From NCBI GenBank assembly GCA_017517815.1, contig JAFWYA010000073.1, forward strand, positions 1-64,000: a stretch of 64,000 nucleotides of DNA, written 5' to 3'. This stretch comes from Clostridia bacterium. GTDB taxonomy: Bacteria > Bacillota_A > Clostridia > Christensenellales > Aristaeellaceae. The position numbers were made by a program, and so were the translations under genes. The notes beneath the pieces were generated by a model that saw only the letters and a program-made list of their open reading frames with translations, ran no database searches and had not been told where the DNA came from. Numbering within the stretch: position 1 is the first letter of the stretch; each line of letters begins with the position of its first letter. Shown piece by piece: positions 26,151 through 34,798 of the stretch.

Positions 26151-28211
26151 ATGAAAAAACTCATGGCTGTGTTTGCTGTACTCATTTTGCTGCTATGTTC
26201 CACCGCATTGGCTGCTGGCCCCGTCAATCAGTTCAAAGATACGTGGACTACTTGCCAAACGCTTGATGCTTCTGCAGCGTGGGTATTAGACCAAGAGGGG
26301 CAGCTTTTCCGGTGGGACTATACCGAAAATGGCCCTGTTCTCATTTGTTCTTTGCCCATTACGAATAGCGCAATGTTCATGGATTATGAGAAAACTTATC
26401 CCTACCTTCCTGAGGCAAACAAGGCACAGATCAATGAAACCGTCAATCTGATTGCAGCAGACGGTGAAACACTCTATGGCATCAACAAGTACTCTGGAAA
26501 GATCGGCGTCATCACCGAAAATGGTGTCCAGTGGCAAACCACATTGGATACTGACTGCCTGCTGAATGATGAAGGCTGGGAACGTATGGTGAATGATTCC
26601 GTCGTAATGAATCACAAACTCTACCTACTGCTGGACTACTTTGAAGAAAACCCCAATGCGTCGAGAAACAGTCGTATTCTTGAAATTGATCTGAAAACCG
26701 GTACTTGCTGCTTGTCTGAGGCGGTGGAAGCCTACCACATTGCCCATTATAACGGACAACTGCTCCTCTTGTGTGAAAGCATGGACGGTAGCTATCTGAT
26801 GCAGTTTGACCCTGCAACCGGCTCATTTGAAAGGCTGAACATTCCCGCGATTGCCGGTGAAGCTCTTGCCTACGACGAAAAGACTAACAGCATCTACATC
26901 GGTAACACTACTGGCATTTACTGTTCTGCAAACGGCAGTGAATTCTCTCTGATTAATAACAATCCTTCTCAATTTATCTTCGGCTCTGGTACTGTGACGA
27001 ACGATGGCCGATATGTGTTTGTAGGCGAGGGTATCTGGGTAGTTGATCCCTCTGAATCCTCCAATGCTTCTCGGATGACAATCCGACTGCAGAGCGAAGA
27101 CCCTCAATTGCGATCTGTGTTTATCCAGGCATATCCTGATGTGCTTCTGGATTGGAGAACTGACTTTGAGATGACCTCGGCAGATGTCGCAGATGCCATC
27201 AGAACCGGCGATACCGAAACCGCCGTATTCAGTGTCAGCGTGGACAGTAACTTTGGAAACCTGGTTGCAAAAGGTTTTGTCGCGCCTATCACAAATTCGG
27301 AGATCATTAGCAGCGTCAATCGGATGTATCCCTCTCTTGCTGCTCCTTTAATGAATGCTTCTGGTGAAGTAATTGCCTATCCCTGGGACTTTGGAACCTA
27401 TACCTGGGAGGTCAACCAGAACCTGTGGAACAAGTACTTCCCTGATGCAGCGTTGCCTACCACCTGGAAAGACTTGTTTGTTTTGATGCAGGCATTTGAA
27501 CAGGTTGACAACTCCGAGGGTGATCTGTTCCTGATGTCATGGGATTATGAATTCATGCTGGAAAGCGTTCTGAACTCCTACATTCTGCGCCAGAACATGC
27601 GAGGCGAAGAAGTGGACTTCACCGATCCTGTCCTGCTTGATACGCTGGTTGAACTGAACAAGGTTCGTGAATTGCTGCGAAATCGCGGAGTCGAATACTA
27701 CGCCGAACATGAAATTTTCTGGGAGTCCGAGACTGTTGGTGACCATTCTCTTTTCCATTATGGACAAGGAAGTGCCACCAGATCAATCTATCTTTGGACT
27801 GAAAACGCACTGCCCGCCTTTGTGTTTACTCAAGATGATACGCCTGTATATGCCGGCTCTATGAGAGTCCTGATTGTTAATCCCAACTATGAGAATAAGG
27901 AACTGGCAGAAGCGTTTATTGCGCAGCTGACGAAGCCGGAATACAGCATCACCGCGCACTACATCTTCCATACTGACGCAACGGAGCCATATCAGCAGAA
28001 CCATTACAATTTTACCGGCGATACGATTGCCAAGTGGCAGACTGCTGTGTCCGCAATTCGTCTCTCCACAGATGATCCTCTGCAGTCTGATGCTTTCAAA
28101 GTACAGGTTAGGACACTTATTGAGCGTTACGCTGCTGGTCAGCTAACTGATCAAATCTTCCTAATCAAAATGAATGAAACAGCCAGTATGGTAGAGAGCG
28201 AATTCAAGTAA
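26151..28211 (+). CDS. Secreted beta-propeller-like/solute-binding fusion protein
   Basis: This is a 686-residue protein with signal peptide (residues 1-22, ALAAG) and TTAGGAGGAG site. Residues about 30-310 show repeated short strand patterns with turns (WVLDQEGQLFRWD, TLYGINKYSGKIGVI, SYLMQFDPATGSFERL, NSIYIGNTTGIYCS), as in beta-propeller sensors. Residues about 320-686 resemble a family 1 sugar-binding protein (FGTYTWEVNQNLWNKYFPDAALPTTWKDL, SMRVLIVNPNYENKELAEAFI). The fusion is unusual. With permeases encoded next, it is probably the receptor of that importer or a signalling binding protein. No lipobox is seen. Confidence 0.65.
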   Translation: MKKLMAVFAVLILLLCSTALAAGPVNQFKDTWTTCQTLDASAAWVLDQEGQLFRWDYTENGPVLICSLPITNSAMFMDYEKTYPYLPEANKAQINETVNLIAADGETLYGINKYSGKIGVITENGVQWQTTLDTDCLLNDEGWERMVNDSVVMNHKLYLLLDYFEENPNASRNSRILEIDLKTGTCCLSEAVEAYHIAHYNGQLLLLCESMDGSYLMQFDPATGSFERLNIPAIAGEALAYDEKTNSIYIGNTTGIYCSANGSEFSLINNNPSQFIFGSGTVTNDGRYVFVGEGIWVVDPSESSNASRMTIRLQSEDPQLRSVFIQAYPDVLLDWRTDFEMTSADVADAIRTGDTETAVFSVSVDSNFGNLVAKGFVAPITNSEIISSVNRMYPSLAAPLMNASGEVIAYPWDFGTYTWEVNQNLWNKYFPDAALPTTWKDLFVLMQAFEQVDNSEGDLFLMSWDYEFMLESVLNSYILRQNMRGEEVDFTDPVLLDTLVELNKVRELLRNRGVEYYAEHEIFWESETVGDHSLFHYGQGSATRSIYLWTENALPAFVFTQDDTPVYAGSMRVLIVNPNYENKELAEAFIAQLTKPEYSITAHYIFHTDATEPYQQNHYNFTGDTIAKWQTAVSAIRLSTDDPLQSDAFKVQVRTLIERYAAGQLTDQIFLIKMNETASMVESEFK

Positions 28212-28220
28212 TGCATGGAA

Positions 28221-28258
28221 AGGCGGGCTGTTACTTTTCACAGCCCGCCTGCTTTTTT
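28221..28258 (+). terminator. Terminator after the binding-protein gene
   Basis: Perfect 11-bp stem (28221-28231 with 28240-28250, arm AGGCGGGCTGT) followed by GCTTTTTT. It splits the sigma C gene group from the permeases or lowers their expression. Confidence 0.85.
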
Positions 28259-28316
28259 GCCAATCTCCACAGAAACTATTTGATGATTGTGCTTCTTGCA
28301 TTGTCTATATAGTGAA

Positions 28317-28380
28317 ACCAATTCATCAACGTTCTTTGAAATTCTCAATTCTGCAGCCAGAGAATCGGAGATGAATTGGT
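28317..28380 (+). promoter_or_regulatory. Nested stem-loop leader before permease genes
   Basis: Outer perfect 11-bp inverted repeat ACCAATTCATC (28317-28327) / GATGAATTGGT (28370-28380), with an inner ATTCTC/GAGAAT pair. It lies between the terminator and the permease ribosome site and could fold in mRNA as a regulatory leader. No known riboswitch class is recognised. Confidence 0.5.
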
Positions 28381-28426
28381 CGACTTACATAGTGAACCCG
28401 ATTCCAACTACCGCAAGGAGACTACT

Positions 28427-29272
28427 ATGTTTCGGAAAAACACCTCCCTATTGTTGTTTCTGATGCCTGGTTTGCTCCTGCTGCTGATCTTCTATGTGAT
28501 TCCATTTTTCAGCGGCATCAGCTACAGCGTAACAGACGGCAGCAAGGCAAATGCCTTTGTGGGGCTGAAGAATTATGAAACTCTCTGGCAAAACAAGATG
28601 TTTCTTCTTGGTTTGAAGAACACCTTAGTGCTTTCGGTCATCAGCGCACCTTTGCTCTGGGTGATGTCATTTCTGCTTGCACTGATGCTGCTGTCCATCC
28701 AGCCCAAGGGAACCTTCTTCCGCTCGGCATCGTTGTTGCCTTACCTGGCACCGTCGTCTGCCATCCTGCTGGTCTGGCTGATTCTCTTTGATTATGGCGG
28801 GCCGCTGAATCGATTGTTGGATGCCTTTGGGATAGAACGTGTGATGTGGGTGGAAAGCTCCGCGTTACGCGCTCCCATCATTCTCATGTTCATTTGGAAA
28901 AACCTCGGCTTCTGTATGGTGATCTTTCTGGCTGCATTGCAGACTGTGCCACCGGCTCTATATGAGTATGCAACGCTGGAAGGCGGCGGATTCTTTACCA
29001 AAGCCTTCAAGGTTGCTCTGCCTCACATCCTGCCCACCGCCTTCCTGGTGTTTGTCCTGGCCTGGATCAATGCTTTCAAGATCTTCAAGGAGGTATATGT
29101 TATTGCAGGATCGTATCCAGATGCTTCTGTTTATACCCTGCAACACTATATGAACAATATGTTCTCGCGGCTTGATTACCAGATGGTTACTGCAGCTGCC
29201 TATTCTTTTGCCGTGATTGTGCTCGCCCTGTTTGCTGTGTTGTTCATCCTGCAGCGTCGGGCGTCCCAGTAA
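28427..29272 (+). CDS. ABC sugar-type permease subunit (MalF/UgpA-like)
   Basis: This is a 281-residue integral membrane protein. Start 28427 follows GCAAGGAG by a good distance. There are about six membrane helices, the first at residues 7-29. The EAA loop that contacts the ATPase is visible as EYATLEGGGFFTKAFKVALPHI around residues 183-204. It pairs with the next permease, 9 bases downstream, to form the channel of a carbohydrate ABC importer. The binding protein is probably the upstream fusion protein. No ATPase gene is in this cluster, so a shared MsmX-like ATPase of the host would be needed (known for CUT1 importers). Confidence 0.88.
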   Translation: MFRKNTSLLLFLMPGLLLLLIFYVIPFFSGISYSVTDGSKANAFVGLKNYETLWQNKMFLLGLKNTLVLSVISAPLLWVMSFLLALMLLSIQPKGTFFRSASLLPYLAPSSAILLVWLILFDYGGPLNRLLDAFGIERVMWVESSALRAPIILMFIWKNLGFCMVIFLAALQTVPPALYEYATLEGGGFFTKAFKVALPHILPTAFLVFVLAWINAFKIFKEVYVIAGSYPDASVYTLQHYMNNMFSRLDYQMVTAAAYSFAVIVLALFAVLFILQRRASQ

Positions 29273-29281
29273 GGAGCGCTT

Positions 29282-30127
29282 ATGAAGAAAAGACATTGGT
29301 TCCTGCGCACACTGCTGGGCTTGCTGGCAATCCTTCTTCTGCTCCCACTGGTGTTGACGCTCATATATTCCTTTTCGTCTCCTAACGAAATCAAGAGCTT
29401 TATGGATACTCGCAATCAATATGGTCAGGTTCTTATGGAGATCAAATTGTTTCCCAAGATGTTCTCCCTTGAGCAATACTGGCACGTTCTCATTCAAGAT
29501 ACGACTATTCTCCGTTACTACTTTAACTCCATTGCATATACAGTCGCTATCCTCCTTGGACAGGCGGTTGTTGTCCCCATGCTCTCCTATGCACTTTCCC
29601 GTTTCCATTTCCCAGGGCGCGATGTGATCGCATTCTCGGTTATCGTTCTGTTACTACTTCCTTTTCAGGTCACAATGGTTCCCACAGTGCTTACGCTGCG
29701 CAGCATAGGACTGATGGATAGCATGTGGGCAATCATCCTTCCTTCACTTGCATCACCCTTCTACATTTTTCTGCTGCGTCAAAGCATGATTGGTATTCCC
29801 AATGAATTGTTTGAGGCTGCGCAGATTGATGGTGCCGGTCCTATACGCTGCTACTTCCATATAGCGCTGCCGGTTTCAAAGGCGATTATCGGTGCTGCTG
29901 TCGCGCTGTCCTTTGCGGATTGTTGGAACATGGTGGAACAGCCTTTGGTATTCCTTCCGAATCGAAGCGATTTGTACCCCTTGTCCGTGGCCTTTAACCA
30001 GCTGTCTCAAAAGAGTACGGGCATTGAGTTTGCTGGCGCGACACTGTATCTCTTACCGGCACTGCTGATTTACCTGTTCTTCCAAAAAGATATTATGACC
30101 GGCATCCAGTTGTCGGAAATGAAGTGA
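29282..30127 (+). CDS. ABC sugar-type permease subunit (MalG/UgpE-like)
   Basis: This is a 281-residue membrane protein with AAGGAGCG site, the partner of the preceding permease. Six membrane helices are expected. The EAA motif is ELFEAAQIDGAGPIRCYFHIALP around residues 178-200, matching the CUT1 consensus EAA..DGA......I.LP well. The N-terminal helix is at residues 9-28. Because its EAA motif is intact it should couple to an ATPase, but none is encoded here. The next gene is an HlyD-like adaptor 10 bases on, an unusual neighbour for a sugar importer. Confidence 0.9.
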   Translation: MKKRHWFLRTLLGLLAILLLLPLVLTLIYSFSSPNEIKSFMDTRNQYGQVLMEIKLFPKMFSLEQYWHVLIQDTTILRYYFNSIAYTVAILLGQAVVVPMLSYALSRFHFPGRDVIAFSVIVLLLLPFQVTMVPTVLTLRSIGLMDSMWAIILPSLASPFYIFLLRQSMIGIPNELFEAAQIDGAGPIRCYFHIALPVSKAIIGAAVALSFADCWNMVEQPLVFLPNRSDLYPLSVAFNQLSQKSTGIEFAGATLYLLPALLIYLFFQKDIMTGIQLSEMK

Positions 30128-30137
30128 GGTTTAGACG

Positions 30138-31472
30138 ATGAGAAAGAAAGCACTAAAGGGGTTTGCAGCATTGATTGTGCTGCTGGTCGTTTGCTTCTTC
30201 TTTTCCGGCACGATCAAAACCCTAACCACACCCAAGGTGATGACTACTTATCCCAAGCAAGGACGCCTGAAGGAAAACATACCGCTGACCGGCTTCTTGA
30301 CGTTTTCCGACACCACAAGTGTGACTTATGCTGATGTACCGGAAGGTGTTTCGCTCACAGTTACAGAGGTACATGTTGCTCCGGGTATGTATGTCCAGGC
30401 AGGAGATGTTCTCTTTGAAACCCGTCTTGCCAATGCAGATTCGCTGATCGCAACACAGGAGCAGAACTACTCTACCGCTCAGACAGATCTTCTTGCCTTG
30501 GAAAAGGAGAACAACACGCTTCGGATGCATCGCAATGATGAAAACTGGTTTTCAGCCTATGATGCGCTGGTTGCTGCGTATGATACGCGGCACTCCGCGC
30601 AGATCACACTGGAGGTTGAAGCCAAGCTGCAAGGTGTTGAATTGATTGATGGACGCCTGCCAGAAGGTATTATGGATGACACACTCCTTCTGGCACAGGA
30701 GGCTGTAGATACGGCTCAACGCGATGTAGATGTTGCACTAACAAGCATGGAGCGGGCTGACCGCGTTGGTGTCGCTGATGCAGCATACAACTATGTCATG
30801 AAACGACGCACTCTGGAATCGCAAATGAGTGTGGCCACCCAGCAAATAATCGCTCTAAAAGCGCTTGAAAAGGACTGTCAGCAGATTTGTGCTCCAAATA
30901 GCGGCTATATCATCAATGTGAATGTGACTGCCGGACAATCCTGGGATGGCATGTCGGCGGCATTGACCATGAGCGCCGCTGATGCAACACTTTTGCTCCG
31001 CGCTGACGCATCGCAAACCTCCCGCCCTGTGGATGAGGGTGCATCCGTCACGATCGTCGGGCGTTACGGGAAAGAGGTCAAAACAACGGTTTCATCTGTC
31101 GGCTATAACTCTGAAGGCGTTCTGTACGCAGATGCAATCCTGCAGCAAAGCGATATTTCTGTACTGGATACCCCGGCCAACCTGATGAAGAAGGGTATCA
31201 CTCTGCAGATCAATTACACCGCTGCCAATGTCACATACATGCTTCCTGCCGGTGCGGTTCGCGGCAGTGGCAATAACAGATTCGTATACACGCTGACAAG
31301 CAAGGAAAACAGTTTCGGCCAGACCGTTCTGATCGTTGAAGAACAGAAGGTTACTGTGCTTGAAGAATCCAACGATACGGTAGCATTGACGGGACTTCCT
31401 GGCGACAAAATGATCGCATATATGGAAGATCGGGCAATCAGCCCTGGTTCGGAAGTGATGATCTATGAATGA
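30138..31472 (+). CDS. HlyD/RND-type membrane fusion protein
   Basis: This is a 444-residue protein with an N-terminal membrane helix (residues 8-26). Residues about 40-105 form the first half of a biotinyl-lipoyl-like domain (VTEVHVAPGMYVQAGDVLFE), 105-245 a helical hairpin, then the second half (CQQICAPNSGYIINVNVTAGQSW) and beta-barrel domains. Such adaptors join membrane exporters, commonly MacB-like ABC transporters in Gram-positive bacteria. The stop overlaps the next gene by 8 bases, and that gene has a MacB-like outer domain, so the two likely form one complex. Clear family, unknown substrate. Confidence 0.82.
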   Translation: MRKKALKGFAALIVLLVVCFFFSGTIKTLTTPKVMTTYPKQGRLKENIPLTGFLTFSDTTSVTYADVPEGVSLTVTEVHVAPGMYVQAGDVLFETRLANADSLIATQEQNYSTAQTDLLALEKENNTLRMHRNDENWFSAYDALVAAYDTRHSAQITLEVEAKLQGVELIDGRLPEGIMDDTLLLAQEAVDTAQRDVDVALTSMERADRVGVADAAYNYVMKRRTLESQMSVATQQIIALKALEKDCQQICAPNSGYIINVNVTAGQSWDGMSAALTMSAADATLLLRADASQTSRPVDEGASVTIVGRYGKEVKTTVSSVGYNSEGVLYADAILQQSDISVLDTPANLMKKGITLQINYTAANVTYMLPAGAVRGSGNNRFVYTLTSKENSFGQTVLIVEEQKVTVLEESNDTVALTGLPGDKMIAYMEDRAISPGSEVMIYE

Positions 31473-32595
31473 AAGCAAGTGTAAAGTCAGTACTATCGGC
31501 ATCATTCTGCTGATCATCGGTTGCTGCTTCATCGTTCCAGGTTGCTATCTCTCATGGCAAACACAGGACGGCTTTCAGTACATCGTTCCTGCTGAAGACC
31601 TGGAAACGACCACTAAAGGGGCATCTGCTGCTATCGGCTCGCTGGGTGAAGTTGCTGTATCCACAACCATTGCAGCCAGAAAGCAAGGAAGCACATTGAA
31701 CGGCGTCCGTCAGGATATGGGCATAACCCTATACGCTGTAAATGATGACTATCCTGCCCTCTGTCACGAGACACTTAAGGCAGGCAGACTGATTAGCCCC
31801 GGTGATGTACAGGAAAAGCGCCAGGTCATCGTTGTCGATGAAAATACAGCCTATGCTTTGTTCTCTGGCGGCGACGCCATCGGGAAAAGCATCACCATTG
31901 ATCAAGCAGACTGGACAATTGTTGGTGTTGTCAGCAGAAAGGCACGATATGGTGAATCGGCAGAAGGCGTCGCCTTTATCCCTCTATCAACAGCAGCAGA
32001 AAAGCATTTGAAGATGGATACTCTGGAAATCCGTGTGATCGGTGGTTCAGGGAACGGAAGCGAGGCTCTGCTGCAAACCACGCTCACCCAATGGCGGTCA
32101 GATGGCACATTCCTCTCGCTGGAACGTGAGAAATATGCTGCTACGATGCCGCTACACTGGGCTGTTGTGATCGCCGGATTGCTACTGAGCGTACGCATGA
32201 TCAAGTATGTCATTGAATATGCAGCCAAACAGCTTGGTCATTATCGTCAGCGGCTGCAAAGCAACTATGCCCTTGAGTTGTTCTGGTGGATCGCCGGCAG
32301 AATTCTGTTGTTACTGCTTCTGGCAACCATAGCAGCAGCCATCACGATCATTACATTGAAACTCCTAACTGCACCTGCACTGGTATTCACAGATTGGATT
32401 CCTGAAAGACCTGTCAGCATTTCCTCTTACGCAAGCCGATTTTGGGCGATTCATAGAGAAAGTGCAAAAGCCATTCAGTATACTTCACGCGAGATGAGCA
32501 CGATCATGCTTGCAGCGTGGCTGATCAGATGGGGCAGCATCGCAACACTCGGCGGCTGTTTCATCACAACGAAAAAATGGAGGAACACAAAATGA
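31465..32595 (+). CDS. MacB/FtsX-like membrane protein without ATPase
   Basis: This is a 376-residue protein. There is one N-terminal helix (residues 10-29), then an outer domain resembling the MacB periplasmic core (AYALFSGGDAIGKSITIDQADWTIVGVV at about 131-160), then helices near 230-250, 270-298 and 345-367. The MacB/FtsX group normally has four helices and partners with an ATPase; none is encoded nearby, and the C-terminal part looks atypical. It overlaps the adaptors on both sides (8 bases and ATGA), so it is firmly in an adaptor-permease-adaptor unit. It could be an export or a mechanotransmission protein. Confidence 0.68.
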   Translation: MNESKCKVSTIGIILLIIGCCFIVPGCYLSWQTQDGFQYIVPAEDLETTTKGASAAIGSLGEVAVSTTIAARKQGSTLNGVRQDMGITLYAVNDDYPALCHETLKAGRLISPGDVQEKRQVIVVDENTAYALFSGGDAIGKSITIDQADWTIVGVVSRKARYGESAEGVAFIPLSTAAEKHLKMDTLEIRVIGGSGNGSEALLQTTLTQWRSDGTFLSLEREKYAATMPLHWAVVIAGLLLSVRMIKYVIEYAAKQLGHYRQRLQSNYALELFWWIAGRILLLLLLATIAAAITIITLKLLTAPALVFTDWIPERPVSISSYASRFWAIHRESAKAIQYTSREMSTIMLAAWLIRWGSIATLGGCFITTKKWRNTK

Positions 32596-33773
32596 AGAAA
32601 CTGTTTGTTTTCTGCTTGGCTCTGATGCTGGCAGTTCTGCCGATGGGGATGGCAATGGCTGAAACGATCATGATCTATGGCACCGTCATCAACACGCAGC
32701 CACAGCCTGTCATCTGCACGGCTGACGGTTCGATTGATCAGATCCATTTTACTGTCGGTGATCGTGTTTCCGAAGGCGCTGTCATTGCCACCCTCGCTAC
32801 ACAGAAGGTATATGCGACCACTGACGGCACTGTTTACCTCTTTGGTGAGCCCGGTGACAAGATCAGCGACATTGCAGATCAGTATGGTGCCGTTGCCTAT
32901 ATTGCTCCTGAAAAGCCGTACACCATTACTGCAACTGCAACGGATCGAAACGGTGTGGCTGTCAGCGTACTTCCTGGCGAAGTTGTTTTCCTGCGTTGCT
33001 ATAAGGACGGCAAACACACTGGCAAGGGCATTCTTGCCAAGCTGGAAAAGGGCAAGTATACGGTTGTTGTTACCGAAGGCGAATTTGCAAATAGTGAGAC
33101 AGTCTCCGTCTATCGCCAGGAAGATTACGCCGATACCTCCCGCATTGGCCGTGCCAAGGTAGATACTGCTGAAATGATCGCCTGCAAGGGGGACGGCTAT
33201 CTTGTTCAGTTCCATGTGGCCAATGGCGCAAAGGTTGAAAAAGGCACTCTGCTATACGAAACGATTAACGGCAGTTTTGCACCTGGTTCGCAGAATCAAA
33301 ATCAGATTACCTCTCCTGTGAACGGCATCATCTCCGCCATCAAACTGGAAAACGGATCTCAGCTGACCGGTGCTGCTGTTGCGGCCACAGCTGAACAGTC
33401 CGATGCTTCCAACAAAAGTGGTAATCAAAACGATAAAAAGGATGAATCTGCTCAGACAGTTAGCGAACCTGCATCTCAGGCTGAAACGCATTTGATTGCT
33501 GAAATCTATCCTGACGCCAACTTGCGTATTGTTGCGTATGCTCCTGAAAGCGTCCTGAATGAAATCCATGTGAATGATACTGTCTATGTTACCTGCCAAT
33601 ATATCGAAAACATGGCAAGCCCTGTGGCAGGTACTGTTGAGAAGATCTCTCGTATTCCCACGCCGGATGCGAACAGTGTGGAAGCTCAGTATGCTGTTTA
33701 CATTACCGTGGAGGACGCGAGCAGCTTCTATTACGGCATGAATGTTATCGTGACCACTGGCGGAAACAACTGA
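32592..33773 (+). CDS. Secreted HlyD-like adaptor with two lipoyl-like halves
   Basis: This is a 393-residue protein with signal peptide (residues 1-23, AMAE). Residues 28-100 and 185-260 contain lipoyl-like pieces (DGSIDQIHFTVGDRVSEGAVIATL, DGYLVQFHVANGAKVEKGTLLYE, SPVNGIISAIKLENGSQLT). A Ser/Asn/Lys/Glu-rich low-complexity linker is at about 265-300 (NKSGNQNDKKDE). It ends with a beta-barrel domain. There is no membrane helix besides the signal. It closes the export-like unit and is followed 19 bases later by the HTH mini-protein. Two different adaptors for one membrane protein is uncommon. Confidence 0.75.
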   Translation: MKKLFVFCLALMLAVLPMGMAMAETIMIYGTVINTQPQPVICTADGSIDQIHFTVGDRVSEGAVIATLATQKVYATTDGTVYLFGEPGDKISDIADQYGAVAYIAPEKPYTITATATDRNGVAVSVLPGEVVFLRCYKDGKHTGKGILAKLEKGKYTVVVTEGEFANSETVSVYRQEDYADTSRIGRAKVDTAEMIACKGDGYLVQFHVANGAKVEKGTLLYETINGSFAPGSQNQNQITSPVNGIISAIKLENGSQLTGAAVAATAEQSDASNKSGNQNDKKDESAQTVSEPASQAETHLIAEIYPDANLRIVAYAPESVLNEIHVNDTVYVTCQYIENMASPVAGTVEKISRIPTPDANSVEAQYAVYITVEDASSFYYGMNVIVTTGGNN

Positions 33774-33792
33774 GAAAGGAGCAGACATACAT

Positions 33793-34005
33793 ATGACACA
33801 GATGGAAGTAAAGTTTTGTTCTTGCCTTGATGAATACATGATGCAAAACTTTTTTCAAAATCGCCAAGAAATGGCTTCCGCTTTGAAGCTTCAGTTGACC
33901 GAAATGGATGAAATGCACCCTTCCGACCTGGCAGCACGGATTTTCAAGTACTGTGCCGTCAATCACATCTCCCTGGATAGCGTCATTATGCAGATGGCCA
34001 AATGA
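33793..34005 (+). CDS. HTH-like mini-protein, copy 1
   Basis: This is a 70-residue protein with GAAAGGAG upstream. Its last 35 residues (TEMDEMHPSDLAARIFKYCAV, then ISLDSVIMQMAK) are nearly identical to copies at 36861 and 39025. The pattern of residues 9-65 (a helix, F..RQEMASAL, then L.ARIFKYCAV..ISLDSVI) aligns with residues 9-75 of the 176-residue protein at 40494, which suggests a small helix-turn-helix DNA-binding fold. It is the last gene of the sigma C transport operon and is followed by a strong hairpin. No known family is recalled. A regulatory role in the sigma circuit is inference. Confidence 0.65.
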   Translation: MTQMEVKFCSCLDEYMMQNFFQNRQEMASALKLQLTEMDEMHPSDLAARIFKYCAVNHISLDSVIMQMAK

Positions 34006-34016
34006 CTATATTCGCA

Positions 34017-34053
34017 AGCAAGTCTCCAGTGTTTGCACAGGAGACTTGCTTAT
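34017..34053 (+). terminator. Hairpin terminator after HTH mini-protein copy 1
   Basis: Perfect 11-bp stem AGCAAGTCTCC (34017-34027) / GGAGACTTGCT (34040-34050) then TATT. Related in sequence to the hairpins after the other copies. Confidence 0.75.
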
Positions 34054-34113
34054 TCAAATACTGTGCAGTTAAACGAATTTTGGGATAGCGTCATCATTCA
34101 GATTGCAAGGTAA
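34052..34113 (+). pseudogene. Remnant of an HTH mini-protein gene
   Basis: About 62 bases match the 3' end of the mini-protein genes (coding for FKYCAV, then a decayed ISLDSVI..., ending TAA). The front of the gene is missing and a frameshift breaks the rest. It follows directly on the hairpin of copy 1 and is itself followed by a hairpin-like AAAACGGTCT...AGACTGTTTT, so a whole gene-plus-hairpin unit was tandemly duplicated and then decayed. Confidence 0.7.
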
Positions 34114-34240
34114 CTACATACAAAAACGGTCTTCTGCAGGTTGCGGGAGACTGTTTTCTTATGCATGACAATCTGTCGAGGGTGTTGTAGAATAATTCTA
34201 TGATTTTTCCTGGAGACCGAAGATTTTCGGGCATTCCACT

Positions 34241-34245
34241 CGTCT
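34241..34245 (+). promoter_or_regulatory. CGTCT motif before sigma D gene
   Basis: CGTCT lies 25 bases before the TTG start; CGAA is 19 bases upstream (34218-34221), as before sigma C. Candidate ECF-type promoter. Confidence 0.55.
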
Positions 34246-34270
34246 TAGAAGGTGAAGGAGGTGATCGGAG

Positions 34271-34798
34271 TTGGAACGTGCTGTGGTACCCAGCATGGAC
34301 CGCGAAGAACGGCTACGCTGTTGGATTGACGCCTATTCAGACTCAATCCTGCGAACTTGCTTTCTTTATCTGTCCGATCAAGCCCAAGCCGAAGATGCTC
34401 TCCAGGATACCTGGGTGAAAGCATGGCGTTACATGGGCGAGTATGAGCGCAAAGGCGTTCAAAATGATAAAGCATGGCTGATGCGCATTGCCATCAATAC
34501 CTGTAAGGATTACCGGCGTACGGCCTGGTTCAGGCACATTGATAACCGGAAAGCGTTAGACGAACTTCCACCTCGCCTGCTACAGGTAGAATCGGAAGAC
34601 CAGAGTCTGTCACATCTTGTTATGGCATTGCCAGTCAGATATAAGCAAGTTGTTTTACTGTATTACTTTCAGGGCCTTACTCAAAAGGAGACAGCAGAGG
34701 CATTGGACATATCTCCATCCGCTGTCATCCGGCGTCTGAGAAACGCTGAGAAGCTTCTGAGACAATCACTGACGGGAGGTGAAGAATTAGATGGATAA
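34271..34798 (+). CDS. ECF RNA polymerase sigma factor D
   Basis: This is a 175-residue ECF sigma factor. TTG 34271 is chosen because AGGAGGTG lies 7-8 bases upstream. Region 2 (about residues 20-95) has FLYLSDQAQAEDALQDTWVKAW and WLMRIAINTCKDYRR; region 4 (about 118-168) has LPVRYKQVVLLYYFQGLTQKETAEAL and SPSAVIRRLRNAEKLL. It overlaps the next gene by 8 bases and is therefore coupled to its membrane partner. It resembles sigma C, E and the chromosomal factor at 55677 more than A or B. Confidence 0.92.
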   Translation: MERAVVPSMDREERLRCWIDAYSDSILRTCFLYLSDQAQAEDALQDTWVKAWRYMGEYERKGVQNDKAWLMRIAINTCKDYRRTAWFRHIDNRKALDELPPRLLQVESEDQSLSHLVMALPVRYKQVVLLYYFQGLTQKETAEALDISPSAVIRRLRNAEKLLRQSLTGGEELDG

